From: Halolamina litorea
Lineage (GTDB): Archaea > Halobacteriota > Halobacteria > Halobacteriales > Haloferacaceae
Length of the DNA stretch: 64,000 nucleotides
NCBI RefSeq assembly: GCF_026616205.1
Contig: NZ_JANHGR010000001.1
Span: 62,001 to 126,000, forward strand
Reading direction: 5' to 3'
Part shown: positions 6,560 to 14,950 of the stretch, piece by piece
How the letters are laid out: every line of letters begins with the position of its first letter
Position numbering within the stretch: the stretch's first letter is position 1
Program-made: the position numbers and the translations under genes
The notes under the pieces: generated by a model
Databases searched by the model: none
What the model was told of the DNA's origin: nothing
What the model saw: only the letters and a program-made list of their open reading frames with translations

Positions 6560-8545
6560 GTGAACTGTCTCTTCGTCGGCGCCGGGGCGGTCGCCGACCA
6601 GTACGCCGCCGCGCTGTCGAGGGGCCCGCTGACCCTCGTCGCCGTCTGTGACACCGACGCCGACCGCGCCGCGGGCTTCGCCGAGCAACACGACTGCGCT
6701 GCGTACACCGATCTCGCGACGGCGCTCGCGGAGTCCGACGCGCCGGTCGCGCTGAACCTCACCAGCCACGCCGCACACGCGCCGGTGACTCGGGAATGTC
6801 TCGACGCCGGCGTCCACGTCTACAGCGAGAAGCCCCTCGCGCTCGATACTGAGACGGCTCGGGACCTGCTTGCCCGTGCCGAAGACGCCGGCCTCGGGCT
6901 TGCCTGCGCGCCGATCACGCCGGACTGCGACGCCCAGCGCATCGCCGGCCGGACGCTCGCCGACGGCCGACTGGGCCGCGTCGGCATCGCCACCGCCACC
7001 GCCCACGTCGGCCGCGTCACCGAGTGGCACGACCGGCCGGACTCCTTCCTCGAAGTGGGGCCGCTGTACGACGGCGGGGTCTACCCGCTCTCGCTGCTGG
7101 TCGCGTGGTTCGGCCCGGCCGCCGAGGTCCGGGTCGCCGACGCGCTCGATACGTGGCCTGACCGCGAGGACCGGGCGCCGTCGGCGCCGAGCCACGTCGA
7201 AGCGACCATCGAGTTCGAGACTGGGCCCGTTGCCCGCCTCACGGCGAGCTTCTACGTCCCGCACCGGGCGCGGGAGTTCTACGGCCTCGAACTCCACGGC
7301 GACGATGGCTCGCTCTACCTCGCCGACGCCGGCGCCATGACCGCCGAGCGGGACTCTGTCTCGTTCGGCCGGTCGGGGCGCGACTACACCCCGATGCCGC
7401 CGGAACACCCCACCCGAGAGTCGACGCACCTCGACGGCGTGGAGCGGTTTGCGGCCGCGCTCGCCGAGGGGCGACGCCCCCGCGGCACCGCCCGCCGTGG
7501 GGCACACGTCGTCGCGATCTGTGGCGCCATCGAGGAGGCTGCCGCCGAAGGTGGGTCCGTCCCGATCCCCGACTGTGGAGCGACTGCCGCTCCGGCCGCG
7601 GCGCCGGTCGTCAGGCCCGAGGCCGACGAGCGCCGGGAACCGTCGACGGCCGGAACGGCCCGAAACAGCGCGATCAGGCTGCCAGCCGTGGGCTTCGGCT
7701 GTTCGCGCTACCGCGGCGGCGAGTACGTCGACCGAACCGAGAGTATCGAGACGGCCCTCGACGCGGGCTATCGCCTCCTCGACTCGGCGGAGCTGTACGG
7801 CAACGAACACCGGATCGGCGACCTGCTCGCCGCCCCGGGGGCGCCCGACCGGGAGACGCTGTTCCTCCTCGGGAAAGTCTGGAACACGAACCACGAGCAC
7901 GTCGTGGAGGCCTGTACCGGCAGCCTCGACGAACTCGGCGTCGACGCGTTCGACTGCTACGCGCTCCACTGGCCGGACTCGTGGGCGTATCAAGGTCCCC
8001 TCGGTCGACTGGCGGCACAGCCACCCGAAGAGGTCGAGCCGTCGACGTTTCCCGAGGACGAGTCCGGCGAGCGCGCCACGGCCGCCCTCTCGCTCGCCGA
8101 CTCCTGGCGGAACCTCGAAACGGCCCACGATCGGGGGTTGACCCGCACGCTCGGCATCTGCAACGTCGGCCGCGAGCAGTTAGAGACGGTGCTCGACGTT
8201 GCGACCGTGCCGCCGGCGGTCGTGCAGGTCGAACGCCACCCCTACCAGCCACAGGCTGATCTCGTCGAGTTCTGCCACGAACAGGGGATCCGCGTGCTGG
8301 CGCACTCGCCGCTGTCGGCGCCGGGGCTGCTCTCCGAGCCGGTACTGCAGGAGATCGCCGAAGAACGACGCTGCTCGCCCGCCGAGGTCGTCGTCGCGTG
8401 GAACGTCACCGAGGGCGTGGTGCCGATCCCGTCCTCGAACGACCCCGAGCACATCGTGGCCAACCGCCACGCGGGACGGCTACGGCTCGACGCCGACGAG
8501 AACGCGCGGATCGCGACGCTCGCGGACCCTGATTTCGAGCGGTAA
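6560..8545 (+). CDS. Fusion of Gfo/Idh/MocA oxidoreductase and aldo/keto reductase
   Basis: A single frame of 661 residues holds two oxidoreductases. Residues 1-340 are Gfo/Idh/MocA-like: the nucleotide loop VGAGAVADQY (6-15), EKPLAL (90-95) and a C-terminal sheet domain containing VGPLYDGGVYPLSLLV. After a linker of about 25 residues, residues 370-661 form an aldo/keto reductase with the full tetrad D408, Y413, K439 and H470 (LDSAELYGNE, LLGKVWN, YALHWPD). Sugars or polyols are typical substrates of both. GTG 6560 is chosen because it directly precedes the first beta strand and lies 26 bases after TTTATG at 6530-6535; ATG 6533 in the same frame would add nine residues. Confidence 0.85.
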   Translation: MNCLFVGAGAVADQYAAALSRGPLTLVAVCDTDADRAAGFAEQHDCAAYTDLATALAESDAPVALNLTSHAAHAPVTRECLDAGVHVYSEKPLALDTETARDLLARAEDAGLGLACAPITPDCDAQRIAGRTLADGRLGRVGIATATAHVGRVTEWHDRPDSFLEVGPLYDGGVYPLSLLVAWFGPAAEVRVADALDTWPDREDRAPSAPSHVEATIEFETGPVARLTASFYVPHRAREFYGLELHGDDGSLYLADAGAMTAERDSVSFGRSGRDYTPMPPEHPTRESTHLDGVERFAAALAEGRRPRGTARRGAHVVAICGAIEEAAAEGGSVPIPDCGATAAPAAAPVVRPEADERREPSTAGTARNSAIRLPAVGFGCSRYRGGEYVDRTESIETALDAGYRLLDSAELYGNEHRIGDLLAAPGAPDRETLFLLGKVWNTNHEHVVEACTGSLDELGVDAFDCYALHWPDSWAYQGPLGRLAAQPPEEVEPSTFPEDESGERATAALSLADSWRNLETAHDRGLTRTLGICNVGREQLETVLDVATVPPAVVQVERHPYQPQADLVEFCHEQGIRVLAHSPLSAPGLLSEPVLQEIAEERRCSPAEVVVAWNVTEGVVPIPSSNDPEHIVANRHAGRLRLDADENARIATLADPDFER

Positions 8546-8556
8546 GCTGCCGACGC

Positions 8557-9423
8557 TCAGGGCTCGCCGGACGGGTCGGCGTCGGCCTCGGTGACGTACG
8601 CCTCCAACTCCTCGCCGGTCACGTCGAGCCCTTGCCGCGAGAAGAACGCCGCGACGTTCTCACAGTCCCGCGTGAGGAACTCCCCCGAGTTCGGGTGGTG
8701 GACCGTCACCGCTTGGCCCATGTCGATGATCACCAGTTCGCCCTCGTGGACGATCATGTTGTACTCAGAGAGGTCGCCGTGGACCAACCCCGCCGCGTGG
8801 AGCCGGCGCATGTACTCCCGGACGACCTCGTAGGCCTGTTGGGGGTTCTCGATGGTGACCTCCGCCAGCCGGGGGGCGCGGCGCTCGTCGGCCTGGCCCA
8901 CCAACTCCATCACGAGGACGTTCCGCTGGACCGCGATCGGCGTCGGCACGCGGACGCCGGCCTTCCGGGCGCGTTCGAGGTTGGCGAACTCCTTGCGAGT
9001 CCACGCGAGCACGGTCGCCTTCTTGTTGTTCTCCAGTCCCTCGAAGCGGGGGTCGCCTTCGAGGTACTCCCGCATGTGCCGGAAGTCGGAGGCGTTGATC
9101 CGGTATATCTTGACGGCGACGTTGCCCGACTCCCCGCGGGCCTCGTAGACGTTGGCCTCCTTGCCCGTCGACAGCGGGCCGCCGAAGGCACCGACGTGGC
9201 CGTCCTGTACGAGCTTGTACAGCGCGCCCAGCGTGGCGTCGTCGAAGACGCTCTGTTCGACCTTGAACCGCTCCGTGTTCTTCAGGCGCTTGCGGAACTC
9301 GTCGAACTCGCGGTCCTGCCGGCGGGCGGTGCTGTCCTCCTCGGTGTCGGCGACCTCGATCTCCTCGAACTCGTCGCCGGGCTTCGCCATCTCCTCGTCG
9401 ACGAAGCCGTAGTCCTCGCTCAT
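8557..9423 (-). CDS. rio1: RIO1-type serine protein kinase
   Basis: The 288-residue product has all RIO1 marks: phosphate loop STGKEANVY (85-93), K105 in VAVKIYR, catalytic HGDLSEYN (H215, D217, N222) and the metal-binding IDMGQAV (D234). RIO kinases act in maturation of the small ribosomal subunit. The N-terminal 60 residues are acidic and variable. The gene is followed downstream by the convergent oxidoreductase fusion and preceded, 65 bases upstream on the same strand, by eIF1A. The two are often neighbours in archaea, which fits a common role around the 30S subunit. Confidence 0.95.
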   Translation of the reverse strand: MSEDYGFVDEEMAKPGDEFEEIEVADTEEDSTARRQDREFDEFRKRLKNTERFKVEQSVFDDATLGALYKLVQDGHVGAFGGPLSTGKEANVYEARGESGNVAVKIYRINASDFRHMREYLEGDPRFEGLENNKKATVLAWTRKEFANLERARKAGVRVPTPIAVQRNVLVMELVGQADERRAPRLAEVTIENPQQAYEVVREYMRRLHAAGLVHGDLSEYNMIVHEGELVIIDMGQAVTVHHPNSGEFLTRDCENVAAFFSRQGLDVTGEELEAYVTEADADPSGEP

Positions 9424-9488
9424 TCACCCGGGCTTGGGGGTCGTCGCGTAAAAGGGTGGTCCGACGTAGTTTCGCGGGCTGGGGGCGG

Positions 9489-9782
9489 TCAGACCCCTTC
9501 AGCCACGTACCCGCCCTCCCGCAACTGCTCGGCGTCGCGGTTGTCGTAGCGGTACTCCACGTCGGCTTTCTCCTCCTGCCAGTCCCACGGGCTGATGAGC
9601 ACCAGATCACCCTCGCGGATCCAGTCGCGCTTGCGCATCCGTCCGGGGATGCGGGCGGTGCGCTCCTGCCCGTCGGCACAGCGCACTTTGATCCGGTTCG
9701 CGCCGAGCATCTCGACTACCTCGGCGAACTGCTCGTCGTCCTCGGGGGCCCGGACACCCTCGGGGAGGTCGTCGTCGCTCAT
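9489..9782 (-). CDS. eif1A: Translation initiation factor aIF1A
   Basis: The 97-residue product is an OB-fold protein of normal length for aIF1A. Diagnostic stretches are [38 protein letters not shown] and [14 protein letters not shown]. It binds the A site of the small subunit during initiation. ATG 9782 is supported by the acidic N-terminus [10 protein letters not shown] that is common in haloarchaeal homologues. It lies directly upstream of rio1 on the same strand, probably in one transcript. Confidence 0.95.
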   Translation of the reverse strand: MSDDDLPEGVRAPEDDEQFAEVVEMLGANRIKVRCADGQERTARIPGRMRKRDWIREGDLVLISPWDWQEEKADVEYRYDNRDAEQLREGGYVAEGV

Positions 9783-9926
9783 GGTCGCCGGCTTGGGCGC
9801 TATCGGGGTTAAGGGCTGTGGGAACGCGCCCGCCGAGCTATCGACCCGCGATCGCTCGTGCTCCCATTCTGCCCCCGGAAAAGTCGGACCGTCGTCGTTT
9901 TCACGTCGCCCCCCGGAGCCGGGGCC

Positions 9927-10106
9927 ATGTACGACCGACTCGGAATCGGCGGTATCGTCGGCCTGCTGTTGACGCTCGGCGGCATCGCGCTGGTCGCGTG
10001 GCAGGAACCCATCGTCGCCGCCGGCCTCGCGTTCGTCCTCGCGGGAATCGGGCTGGTGGTCCGCGCGCTCGTCGGGAACGTGATGCGGCAGTTCGGGATG
10101 GTCTGA
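9927..10106 (+). CDS. Small two-helix membrane protein
   Basis: The product of 59 residues begins [18 protein letters not shown] and has two hydrophobic helices separated by a short loop (WQEPIVAAG), ending NVMRQFGMV. Frames of this type are widespread in haloarchaea without known function. ATG 9927 is used; the open frame extends upstream to 9858, but those residues look like non-coding sequence (poor acidic bias, no hydrophobic pattern). Confidence 0.65.
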   Translation: MYDRLGIGGIVGLLLTLGGIALVAWQEPIVAAGLAFVLAGIGLVVRALVGNVMRQFGMV

Positions 10107-10160
10107 GCTATATAGCGCTACTAGCACGGGTTAAGTGATCGCCGGACAACAGCTGTGTCG

Positions 10161-10583
10161 ATGCAGCGACGTGCCCTCCTCGCCTCCACGAGCCTCGCTT
10201 TCGCCGGCTTCGCCGGCTGTACCGGCTTCGGGCCGGACACCGCACCGGCCCACACGGTCACCGTCTACAACGTCGACTCCGAGGTCACCCGCGAGGTGAC
10301 CGTCCGGATCGAGAACGACGGTGGCGAGACGGTGTTCGAGCGGACCGCGACCTTCGACGCCGAGAACGAGGCCGACGAGAACGTCCCGTTCCCCGAATCG
10401 GCCGAACCGGAGACGGTGTTCGTGACGGTGAACGGGACCGACTTCGAGCGTGACTGGCCGATGACCGACTGCGACGGCGAGAACTGGGCCGGGATCGAGG
10501 TCCGGATCCGCGGCGGCGCCGGCTCGGCGCCATCGGTCGAACTGGGAACGCGGTGCCAGCACGTCGCGACGACGCCGACGTAG
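10161..10583 (+). CDS. Predicted secreted lipoprotein
   Basis: The product has about 140 residues. It starts with MQRRALLASTSLAFAGFAGC, a short Tat-like/lipoprotein signal with a lipobox ending at the Cys, so it is probably lipid-anchored outside the membrane. The mature part is acidic, beta-rich, and has two further Cys residues (MTDCDG and GTRCQH) that could form a disulfide. No domain was recognised. ATG 10161 lies 26 bases after GGTTAAG (10129-10135), fitting a leaderless start; GTG 10155 would add two residues. Confidence 0.7.
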   Translation: MQRRALLASTSLAFAGFAGCTGFGPDTAPAHTVTVYNVDSEVTREVTVRIENDGGETVFERTATFDAENEADENVPFPESAEPETVFVTVNGTDFERDWPMTDCDGENWAGIEVRIRGGAGSAPSVELGTRCQHVATTPT

Positions 10584-10599
10584 GGGTTCACTCGTGCAC

Positions 10600-10660
10600 A
10601 GCCACGGCACCGGCTCCGTGCGGCCGACTCGGAGTCGGCCGCCAGTCACGCGCCGTGGCT
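10600..10660. terminator. Nested inverted repeats between convergent genes
   Basis: A perfect 10-base inverted repeat (GCGGCCGACT, loop CGG, AGTCGGCCGC; 10620-10642) sits inside an outer 9-base pair of arms, AGCCACGGC at 10600-10608 and GCCGTGGCT at 10652-10660. It lies between the stop of the lipoprotein gene and the stop of tyrS, so a two-way terminator is the simplest reading. No T-run accompanies it. Confidence 0.5.
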
Positions 10661-10662
10661 GG

Positions 10663-11661
10663 CTATGCCCGCTGTTTCTGCAGCATCTCCCGCCCCGGCT
10701 CCACGAGTTCGTCGAGGTACGTCGCCAGCGTCGGCTTCGCGTCGGCGGGGTGGAGTTCGCCCGAGGCGAAGTCGGCCTCCAGTTCCTCGTAACTCCCGTA
10801 GGTCAGGTCGCCGCCGTACTCCTCGGGGCGCTCGACGACGACGGTGTCGAAGCGCGGGAACACGTGGTACTCGAAGATTTCGAGCACGGGGTTGTTGCGC
10901 TCCTCACCGTCCTCGGTCGGCTCGGGGTCGACCTCGCCGGCCGGGCAGTAGGCGCCGTTGACCTTCTCCTGGATCTCCTCGGTCGAGTCCTCCATCGAGA
11001 TGGTGACGCCGGAACTGCTCGACATCTTGCCGATCCCCGTCGAGAGCTCCGAGATCAGCGGCGTGTGCAGGCAGGTCGGGGAGTCGTAGCCGATGCTCGG
11101 GAGCGTGTCCCGGGCGAGCATGTGGACCTTGCGCTGCTCCATCCCGCCGACCGCGAGGTCGATGTCGAGGTACTCGATGTCGAGCGCCTGCATCAGCGGG
11201 TAGACCGCCTGCGAAACCGTCACGGAGTCGCCCGAACCGATCTCGGACATCGCCCGCTCGGCCCGCGAGAGCGTGGTCTCCAGTTCGAGCGCGTGGAGGT
11301 CAAGCGTGTACTCCTCGTCGAACTGGAACTCCGAGCCGAGCACGAACTCGGTGTTCTCCTCGTCGAGGCCGTAGGCGACGAACTGCTCCTGCATCCGGGT
11401 CGCCGTCTCGCGGATCTCGTCGAAGGTCCCCTTCCCATTGAGGTAGGCGTGTACGTCCGCGAGCAGGATCACGACCTCCATCCCCGCCTCCTGCAGGTCG
11501 ATCAGCTTGTTCGCGCCGAGCATGTGGCCGATGTGGAGGACGCCGGAGGGCTCGTAGCCGACGTAGGCGCGCTTGCCGTCGGGATCGGCTGCCAGCTCCT
11601 CGACCTCCTCCTCGGTGACGACCTCCGCGGCGTAGCGGGTGATCAGGTCGTGTGCGTCCAT
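10663..11661 (-). CDS. tyrS: Tyrosyl-tRNA synthetase
   Basis: The 332-residue product is a class I synthetase of the archaeal/eukaryotic TyrRS type. Signature HIGH is at 43-46 (VLHIGHMLG) and the second signature KMSSS begins at K212 (GIGKMSSSSG). AYVGYEPSG before HIGH and the tRNA/tyrosine-pocket stretch SQAVYPLMQALDIEYL are typical. It charges tRNA-Tyr. Length is normal for archaeal forms, which lack the bacterial S4 domain. It follows the sensor kinase gene on the same strand after 57 bases, but the two functions seem unrelated. Confidence 0.97.
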   Translation of the reverse strand: MDAHDLITRYAAEVVTEEEVEELAADPDGKRAYVGYEPSGVLHIGHMLGANKLIDLQEAGMEVVILLADVHAYLNGKGTFDEIRETATRMQEQFVAYGLDEENTEFVLGSEFQFDEEYTLDLHALELETTLSRAERAMSEIGSGDSVTVSQAVYPLMQALDIEYLDIDLAVGGMEQRKVHMLARDTLPSIGYDSPTCLHTPLISELSTGIGKMSSSSGVTISMEDSTEEIQEKVNGAYCPAGEVDPEPTEDGEERNNPVLEIFEYHVFPRFDTVVVERPEEYGGDLTYGSYEELEADFASGELHPADAKPTLATYLDELVEPGREMLQKQRA

Positions 11662-11718
11662 ACCCGGACTGCCCGCGGCGAGCGGTTAGGCTTTCTGGAT
11701 GCGTGCGGACGGCGCCGC

Positions 11719-13668
11719 TTACCTGAACAGCACCGTCGGCTTCGTCTCCACGTCCGCGACCGACTGGTCGGCGGCGATGGCGGGCACGCGAACGATTGCC
11801 GCCGTCCCGTCGCCGTCACCCCGTGGCGAAATCTGGAAGGAGCCGCCGTAGCGGGTGACGGTCCAGTTGACGAGCCAGAGCCCCAGCCCGGAGCCGTGTT
11901 CGAGCGCCGTCTCGGAGCCGCTCGTGACGACCCGGCGCTCCATCTCGCCGATCCCCGGCCCGTCGTCGGTGATGACGACCTCGACCCACTCCCCGTCGTC
12001 CCGGACCGTCACGTCGGCGGTCGGCGCCGACGAGGGGTTGTGCTTGACAGCGTTCTCAAGCAACTCCGTCAGCGCGCCCGACAGTTCGGTGCCGGCACAG
12101 ACGGCCCGCTCACTCCCGATATCGACGGCGAACGTCGCGCCCGGGTACCGCTGTCGGGGCCCTTCCAGGGCCTCTCGGAGAAGTTCCTCCGGGTCGAGCC
12201 GCGTCGGCTCCCGGTCGCGCTGGATGTACTGCTCTAACTCCCTTGCGTGCTCGCCCAAGTCCACCAGGGAACTGGCGATCCGTTCGATCCGCTCGCTCGC
12301 GTCCCGCACCCCCTCCGAGTCGGCGCTCTGGATCGCCTTCGCCCAGCCGGCGACCGCGTTCATGTCGTTGCGGAGGTTGTGCCGGAGCACGCGGTTGAGC
12401 AACTGGATCAGCTTCTCGGTGCGCCGCCGTTCGGTCACGTCGGTCTGGAAGCCGAGGTAGTGGCGCAGCCGCCCCTCCTCGTCGAAGACGGGGTTGACTT
12501 GGACGCGGTTCCAGAACGGCGTCCCGTCGCGGCGGTAGTTGATGAGTTCGACCGTCGTCGGCTCCTCGGCCTGGATGGCCTCCCGTAGCTCGCCGACGGG
12601 GTCGGGGTCGGTCGCCTCGCCCTGCAGCATCCGACAGTTCCGACCGAGTAGCTCACTCTCGTCGTACCCCGTGATTCGCTCGAACCCCCTGTTGACGTAG
12701 ATGAGCGGCTGTCCCGGCTCGTGGGGGTCGACGATCACCACGCCGACCTCCGCCTCGTCGAAGGCACGGTTCTTGATTCGCAGTTCCCGCTCGCGCTCCT
12801 TCCGGTCGGTGATGTCGCGGCCGACGCCCTGTACCCCGACGACCTCGCCGTCGTCGCTGATCGGCGTCGCGTTGACTTCCAGCACGACGACCTCGCCGGA
12901 CTGGTCGAGGAAATCGAGTTCCAGCCCCTCGACCTGTTCGCCGTTCAGGGCCTCCGCGTACTGGGGCAGCGCCGTCGCGGCGGCGTCCTCGGTGACGAAC
13001 TCGTAGAACGGCTCGTCGACGAGATCAGCCGGCTCGTACCCCAGTATCGGTTCGACGGCCGACGAGACGTAGGTGAACGTCGAGCCGGGGCCGAGCCGGA
13101 ACAGGATGTCGAAGCTGTTCTCGGCGATCCCCTCGAAGCGCTGTTTCTCCTGCTGGAGGCGTGCGTTCTGGGCCTCGATGTCGCGCTCGTAGCGCCGCCG
13201 TTCGAGCGCCGTACTGATGAGCCGCGCCAGCAGTTCGAGGAACAGCTCCCCCGCCTCCGAGAACTGCCTGTCGCGTACCTCCTCCTTGGCGAAACAGACG
13301 GTCCCGTACACCTCCCCGTTGACGGTGACTTTCGTGCCGATGTACGTCCCGAGGTCGAACACGTCGATGGCCCGCTGGTCGATCACCGAGTCGTCCGCGT
13401 TCCGAACCGCCAGCACGCCCTCCGCCTCGACCGTCCGCCGACAGTACGCCGACTTGAGCGGGCAGCTTTCGCCGGGTTGGATCAGGTCGTGGTCGCCGAC
13501 CGAACGGACGATCTCCTGTCGCTCGTCGCTGACGCGGGTGAAAAAGCCGATCGGCAGGTCGAAGTAGTCGCTCCCGACCCGCAGCGCCTCGTCGATCTGC
13601 GCTTCGACGCCCACATCGGTTCCCGAAAAAACTTCGTAGAGCCGCTCACGCGGCGAAACCGATTCCAT
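11719..13668 (-). CDS. GAF-PAS-LOV sensor histidine kinase
   Basis: The product has 649 residues: GAF-like domain (about 20-165), a PAS domain (about 180-295), a second PAS domain (about 300-415) with the LOV signature GRNCRMLQG including C345, then a kinase core with the H-box VLRHNLRNDM (H430), N-box ELLENAVKHN and glycine boxes DDGPGIG and GSGLGLWLVNW. No transmembrane helix is evident, so it is cytoplasmic. In LOV domains the Cys forms a light-driven adduct with FMN; a blue-light sensing role is therefore plausible. No response regulator is adjacent; a REC-GAF-HisKA gene is 3.4 kb away. A TATA-like TTATTTAAC lies about 23-32 bases before the ATG. Confidence 0.88.
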   Translation of the reverse strand: MESVSPRERLYEVFSGTDVGVEAQIDEALRVGSDYFDLPIGFFTRVSDERQEIVRSVGDHDLIQPGESCPLKSAYCRRTVEAEGVLAVRNADDSVIDQRAIDVFDLGTYIGTKVTVNGEVYGTVCFAKEEVRDRQFSEAGELFLELLARLISTALERRRYERDIEAQNARLQQEKQRFEGIAENSFDILFRLGPGSTFTYVSSAVEPILGYEPADLVDEPFYEFVTEDAAATALPQYAEALNGEQVEGLELDFLDQSGEVVVLEVNATPISDDGEVVGVQGVGRDITDRKERERELRIKNRAFDEAEVGVVIVDPHEPGQPLIYVNRGFERITGYDESELLGRNCRMLQGEATDPDPVGELREAIQAEEPTTVELINYRRDGTPFWNRVQVNPVFDEEGRLRHYLGFQTDVTERRRTEKLIQLLNRVLRHNLRNDMNAVAGWAKAIQSADSEGVRDASERIERIASSLVDLGEHARELEQYIQRDREPTRLDPEELLREALEGPRQRYPGATFAVDIGSERAVCAGTELSGALTELLENAVKHNPSSAPTADVTVRDDGEWVEVVITDDGPGIGEMERRVVTSGSETALEHGSGLGLWLVNWTVTRYGGSFQISPRGDGDGTAAIVRVPAIAADQSVADVETKPTVLFR

Positions 13669-13690
13669 AGGCGGACCTTACGTCGAGACG

Positions 13691-13700
13691 GTTAAATAAC
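13691..13700 (-). promoter_or_regulatory. TATA element for the LOV kinase gene
   Basis: GTTATTTAAC on the minus strand lies 23-32 bases before the ATG at 13668 in a GC-rich setting, suggesting a leaderless transcript. Confidence 0.55.
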
Positions 13701-13743
13701 CTGCCCGTGGCCGAAGGTGCCGCCGGGGACCGATCGGCGCACA

Positions 13744-13752
13744 GGGTTTACC
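13744..13752 (+). promoter_or_regulatory. TATA element for mscS
   Basis: GGGTTTACC lies 24-32 bases before ATG 13776, supporting that start over the longer open frame beginning at 13707. Confidence 0.5.
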
Positions 13753-13775
13753 AGTCGGCGTACCAACAGCCGGAC

Positions 13776-14657
13776 ATGATCGGCCAAGGACCGCTGCCGG
13801 AGTGGCTGCGGGAGGTGCTCTCGGTGTACGACCCGGTGCTCTCGGAGCTGTTCTGGTTCACCGTCGGGTTCGGCGTCGTCTATCTCGTCGGAACGGTCGC
13901 TGTCGCCCCCATCGTCTCCCGCGTCGTCAGGGCGCGAAACCGGAACAACCCAACCATCCAGACCGCGACGAACACCTACCTCCGGGTGCTGGTGGTCGCC
14001 TTCGCCACGCTGACGGGGACCATCGCCGCCGGCTACGGCAACGTCCTCTCTGAGTCGGCGGTCATCATCGCGGCGATCACGTTCGTCCTCGGCATCGCCG
14101 GCCAGCAGGTATTCGGGTCGCTGATCAGCGGCATGTTCCTCGTTGCCGACCCCGACTTCAACGTCGGCGACTGGATCGCGTGGCCGGGCGGCGAGGGGAC
14201 CGTCGAGGCCGTCGACTTCCGTGTCACCCGCGTTCGAACGCCGGACAACGAAACCATCGCGGTGCCGAACACCGAACTCACGAGCAACGCGCTCACCCGG
14301 CCCTACGGCCGGGACCAGTACCGCATCACCGAACAGGTGTACGTCGCCTACGAGGACGACGCCGAGCGGGCGCTGATGGAACTCCAAGCGACCGCCGCCG
14401 AACTCGAGGCGGTTCTCGAGGAGCCGTCCCCGAACGCGCGCATCCTCGAACTCGGGGAGAACGCGATCACCGTGCAGGCCGAACTGTGGACCCAGGACCC
14501 GCTCAACTCCGACATCCAGACCGTTCGATCGGACTTCCGGCGACTGGTGAAACGCCGCTTCGACGAGGCGGGGATCACGATCGCGCCGCCGTCGGCGCAG
14601 TCGCTCACGGGGGAAGTCGCGGTGACGGAGCGACAGAGCGAGGGGTCGGGTCGGTAG
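13776..14657 (+). CDS. mscS: MscS-family mechanosensitive channel
   Basis: The 293-residue product has three hydrophobic helices in the first 130 residues. The third is the pore-lining type with Ala/Gly spacing (AAITFVLGIAGQQVFGSLISG), followed by the beta domain FNVGDWIAWPGGEGTVEAVDFRVTRVRTPDNETIAVPNTEL, which is the classical MscS cytoplasmic signature region (split here by description). The C-terminal part ends in a mixed alpha/beta domain. It would release solutes under hypo-osmotic shock, an obvious need for a halophile. It is divergent from the LOV kinase gene. Confidence 0.92.
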   Translation: MIGQGPLPEWLREVLSVYDPVLSELFWFTVGFGVVYLVGTVAVAPIVSRVVRARNRNNPTIQTATNTYLRVLVVAFATLTGTIAAGYGNVLSESAVIIAAITFVLGIAGQQVFGSLISGMFLVADPDFNVGDWIAWPGGEGTVEAVDFRVTRVRTPDNETIAVPNTELTSNALTRPYGRDQYRITEQVYVAYEDDAERALMELQATAAELEAVLEEPSPNARILELGENAITVQAELWTQDPLNSDIQTVRSDFRRLVKRRFDEAGITIAPPSAQSLTGEVAVTERQSEGSGR

Positions 14658-14661
14658 GCGC

Positions 14662-14886
14662 CTATCCGGACGCCGCCAGCACCGTCAGCCACGACCCGAG
14701 GACGACCACCAGTGGCCCACCGAGGTACCGGATCTGTTTCTGCAGCATCGGCGTCGGCTCCGGGTCGGCCGCACCCCTGTTCCGGAACCGGCCGAGCCGA
14801 CGGGGGTACGCGATCATCAGGAGTCCGACGACGACGAAGCCGATTCCCAGCGCGACGTAGCCCTCCCTCATCGTTCGCTTCTTCAC
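14662..14886 (-). CDS. Small two-helix membrane protein
   Basis: The product of 74 residues has two hydrophobic helices (about 9-26 and 55-72) joined by a charged loop with YPRRLGRFRNRG. No family was recognised. GTG 14886 is chosen because a TATA-like GGTTTTTTG is about 26 bases upstream; ATG 14871 in frame gives a protein five residues shorter. It is tail to tail with mscS (4 bases apart). Confidence 0.55.
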   Translation of the reverse strand: MKKRTMREGYVALGIGFVVVGLLMIAYPRRLGRFRNRGAADPEPTPMLQKQIRYLGGPLVVVLGSWLTVLAASG

Positions 14887-14950
14887 CAGATGGTGTCAAA
14901 AAACCATACGGAAGTCTGGCGTCCCACCAGTCACGTGGTGGCCCCTGTGG

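Noticed and set aside
10107-10116. GCTATATAGC palindrome as a promoter of the lipoprotein gene
   Set aside because: It is 45-54 bases from the start, whereas GGTTAAG at 10129-10135 has the right spacing.
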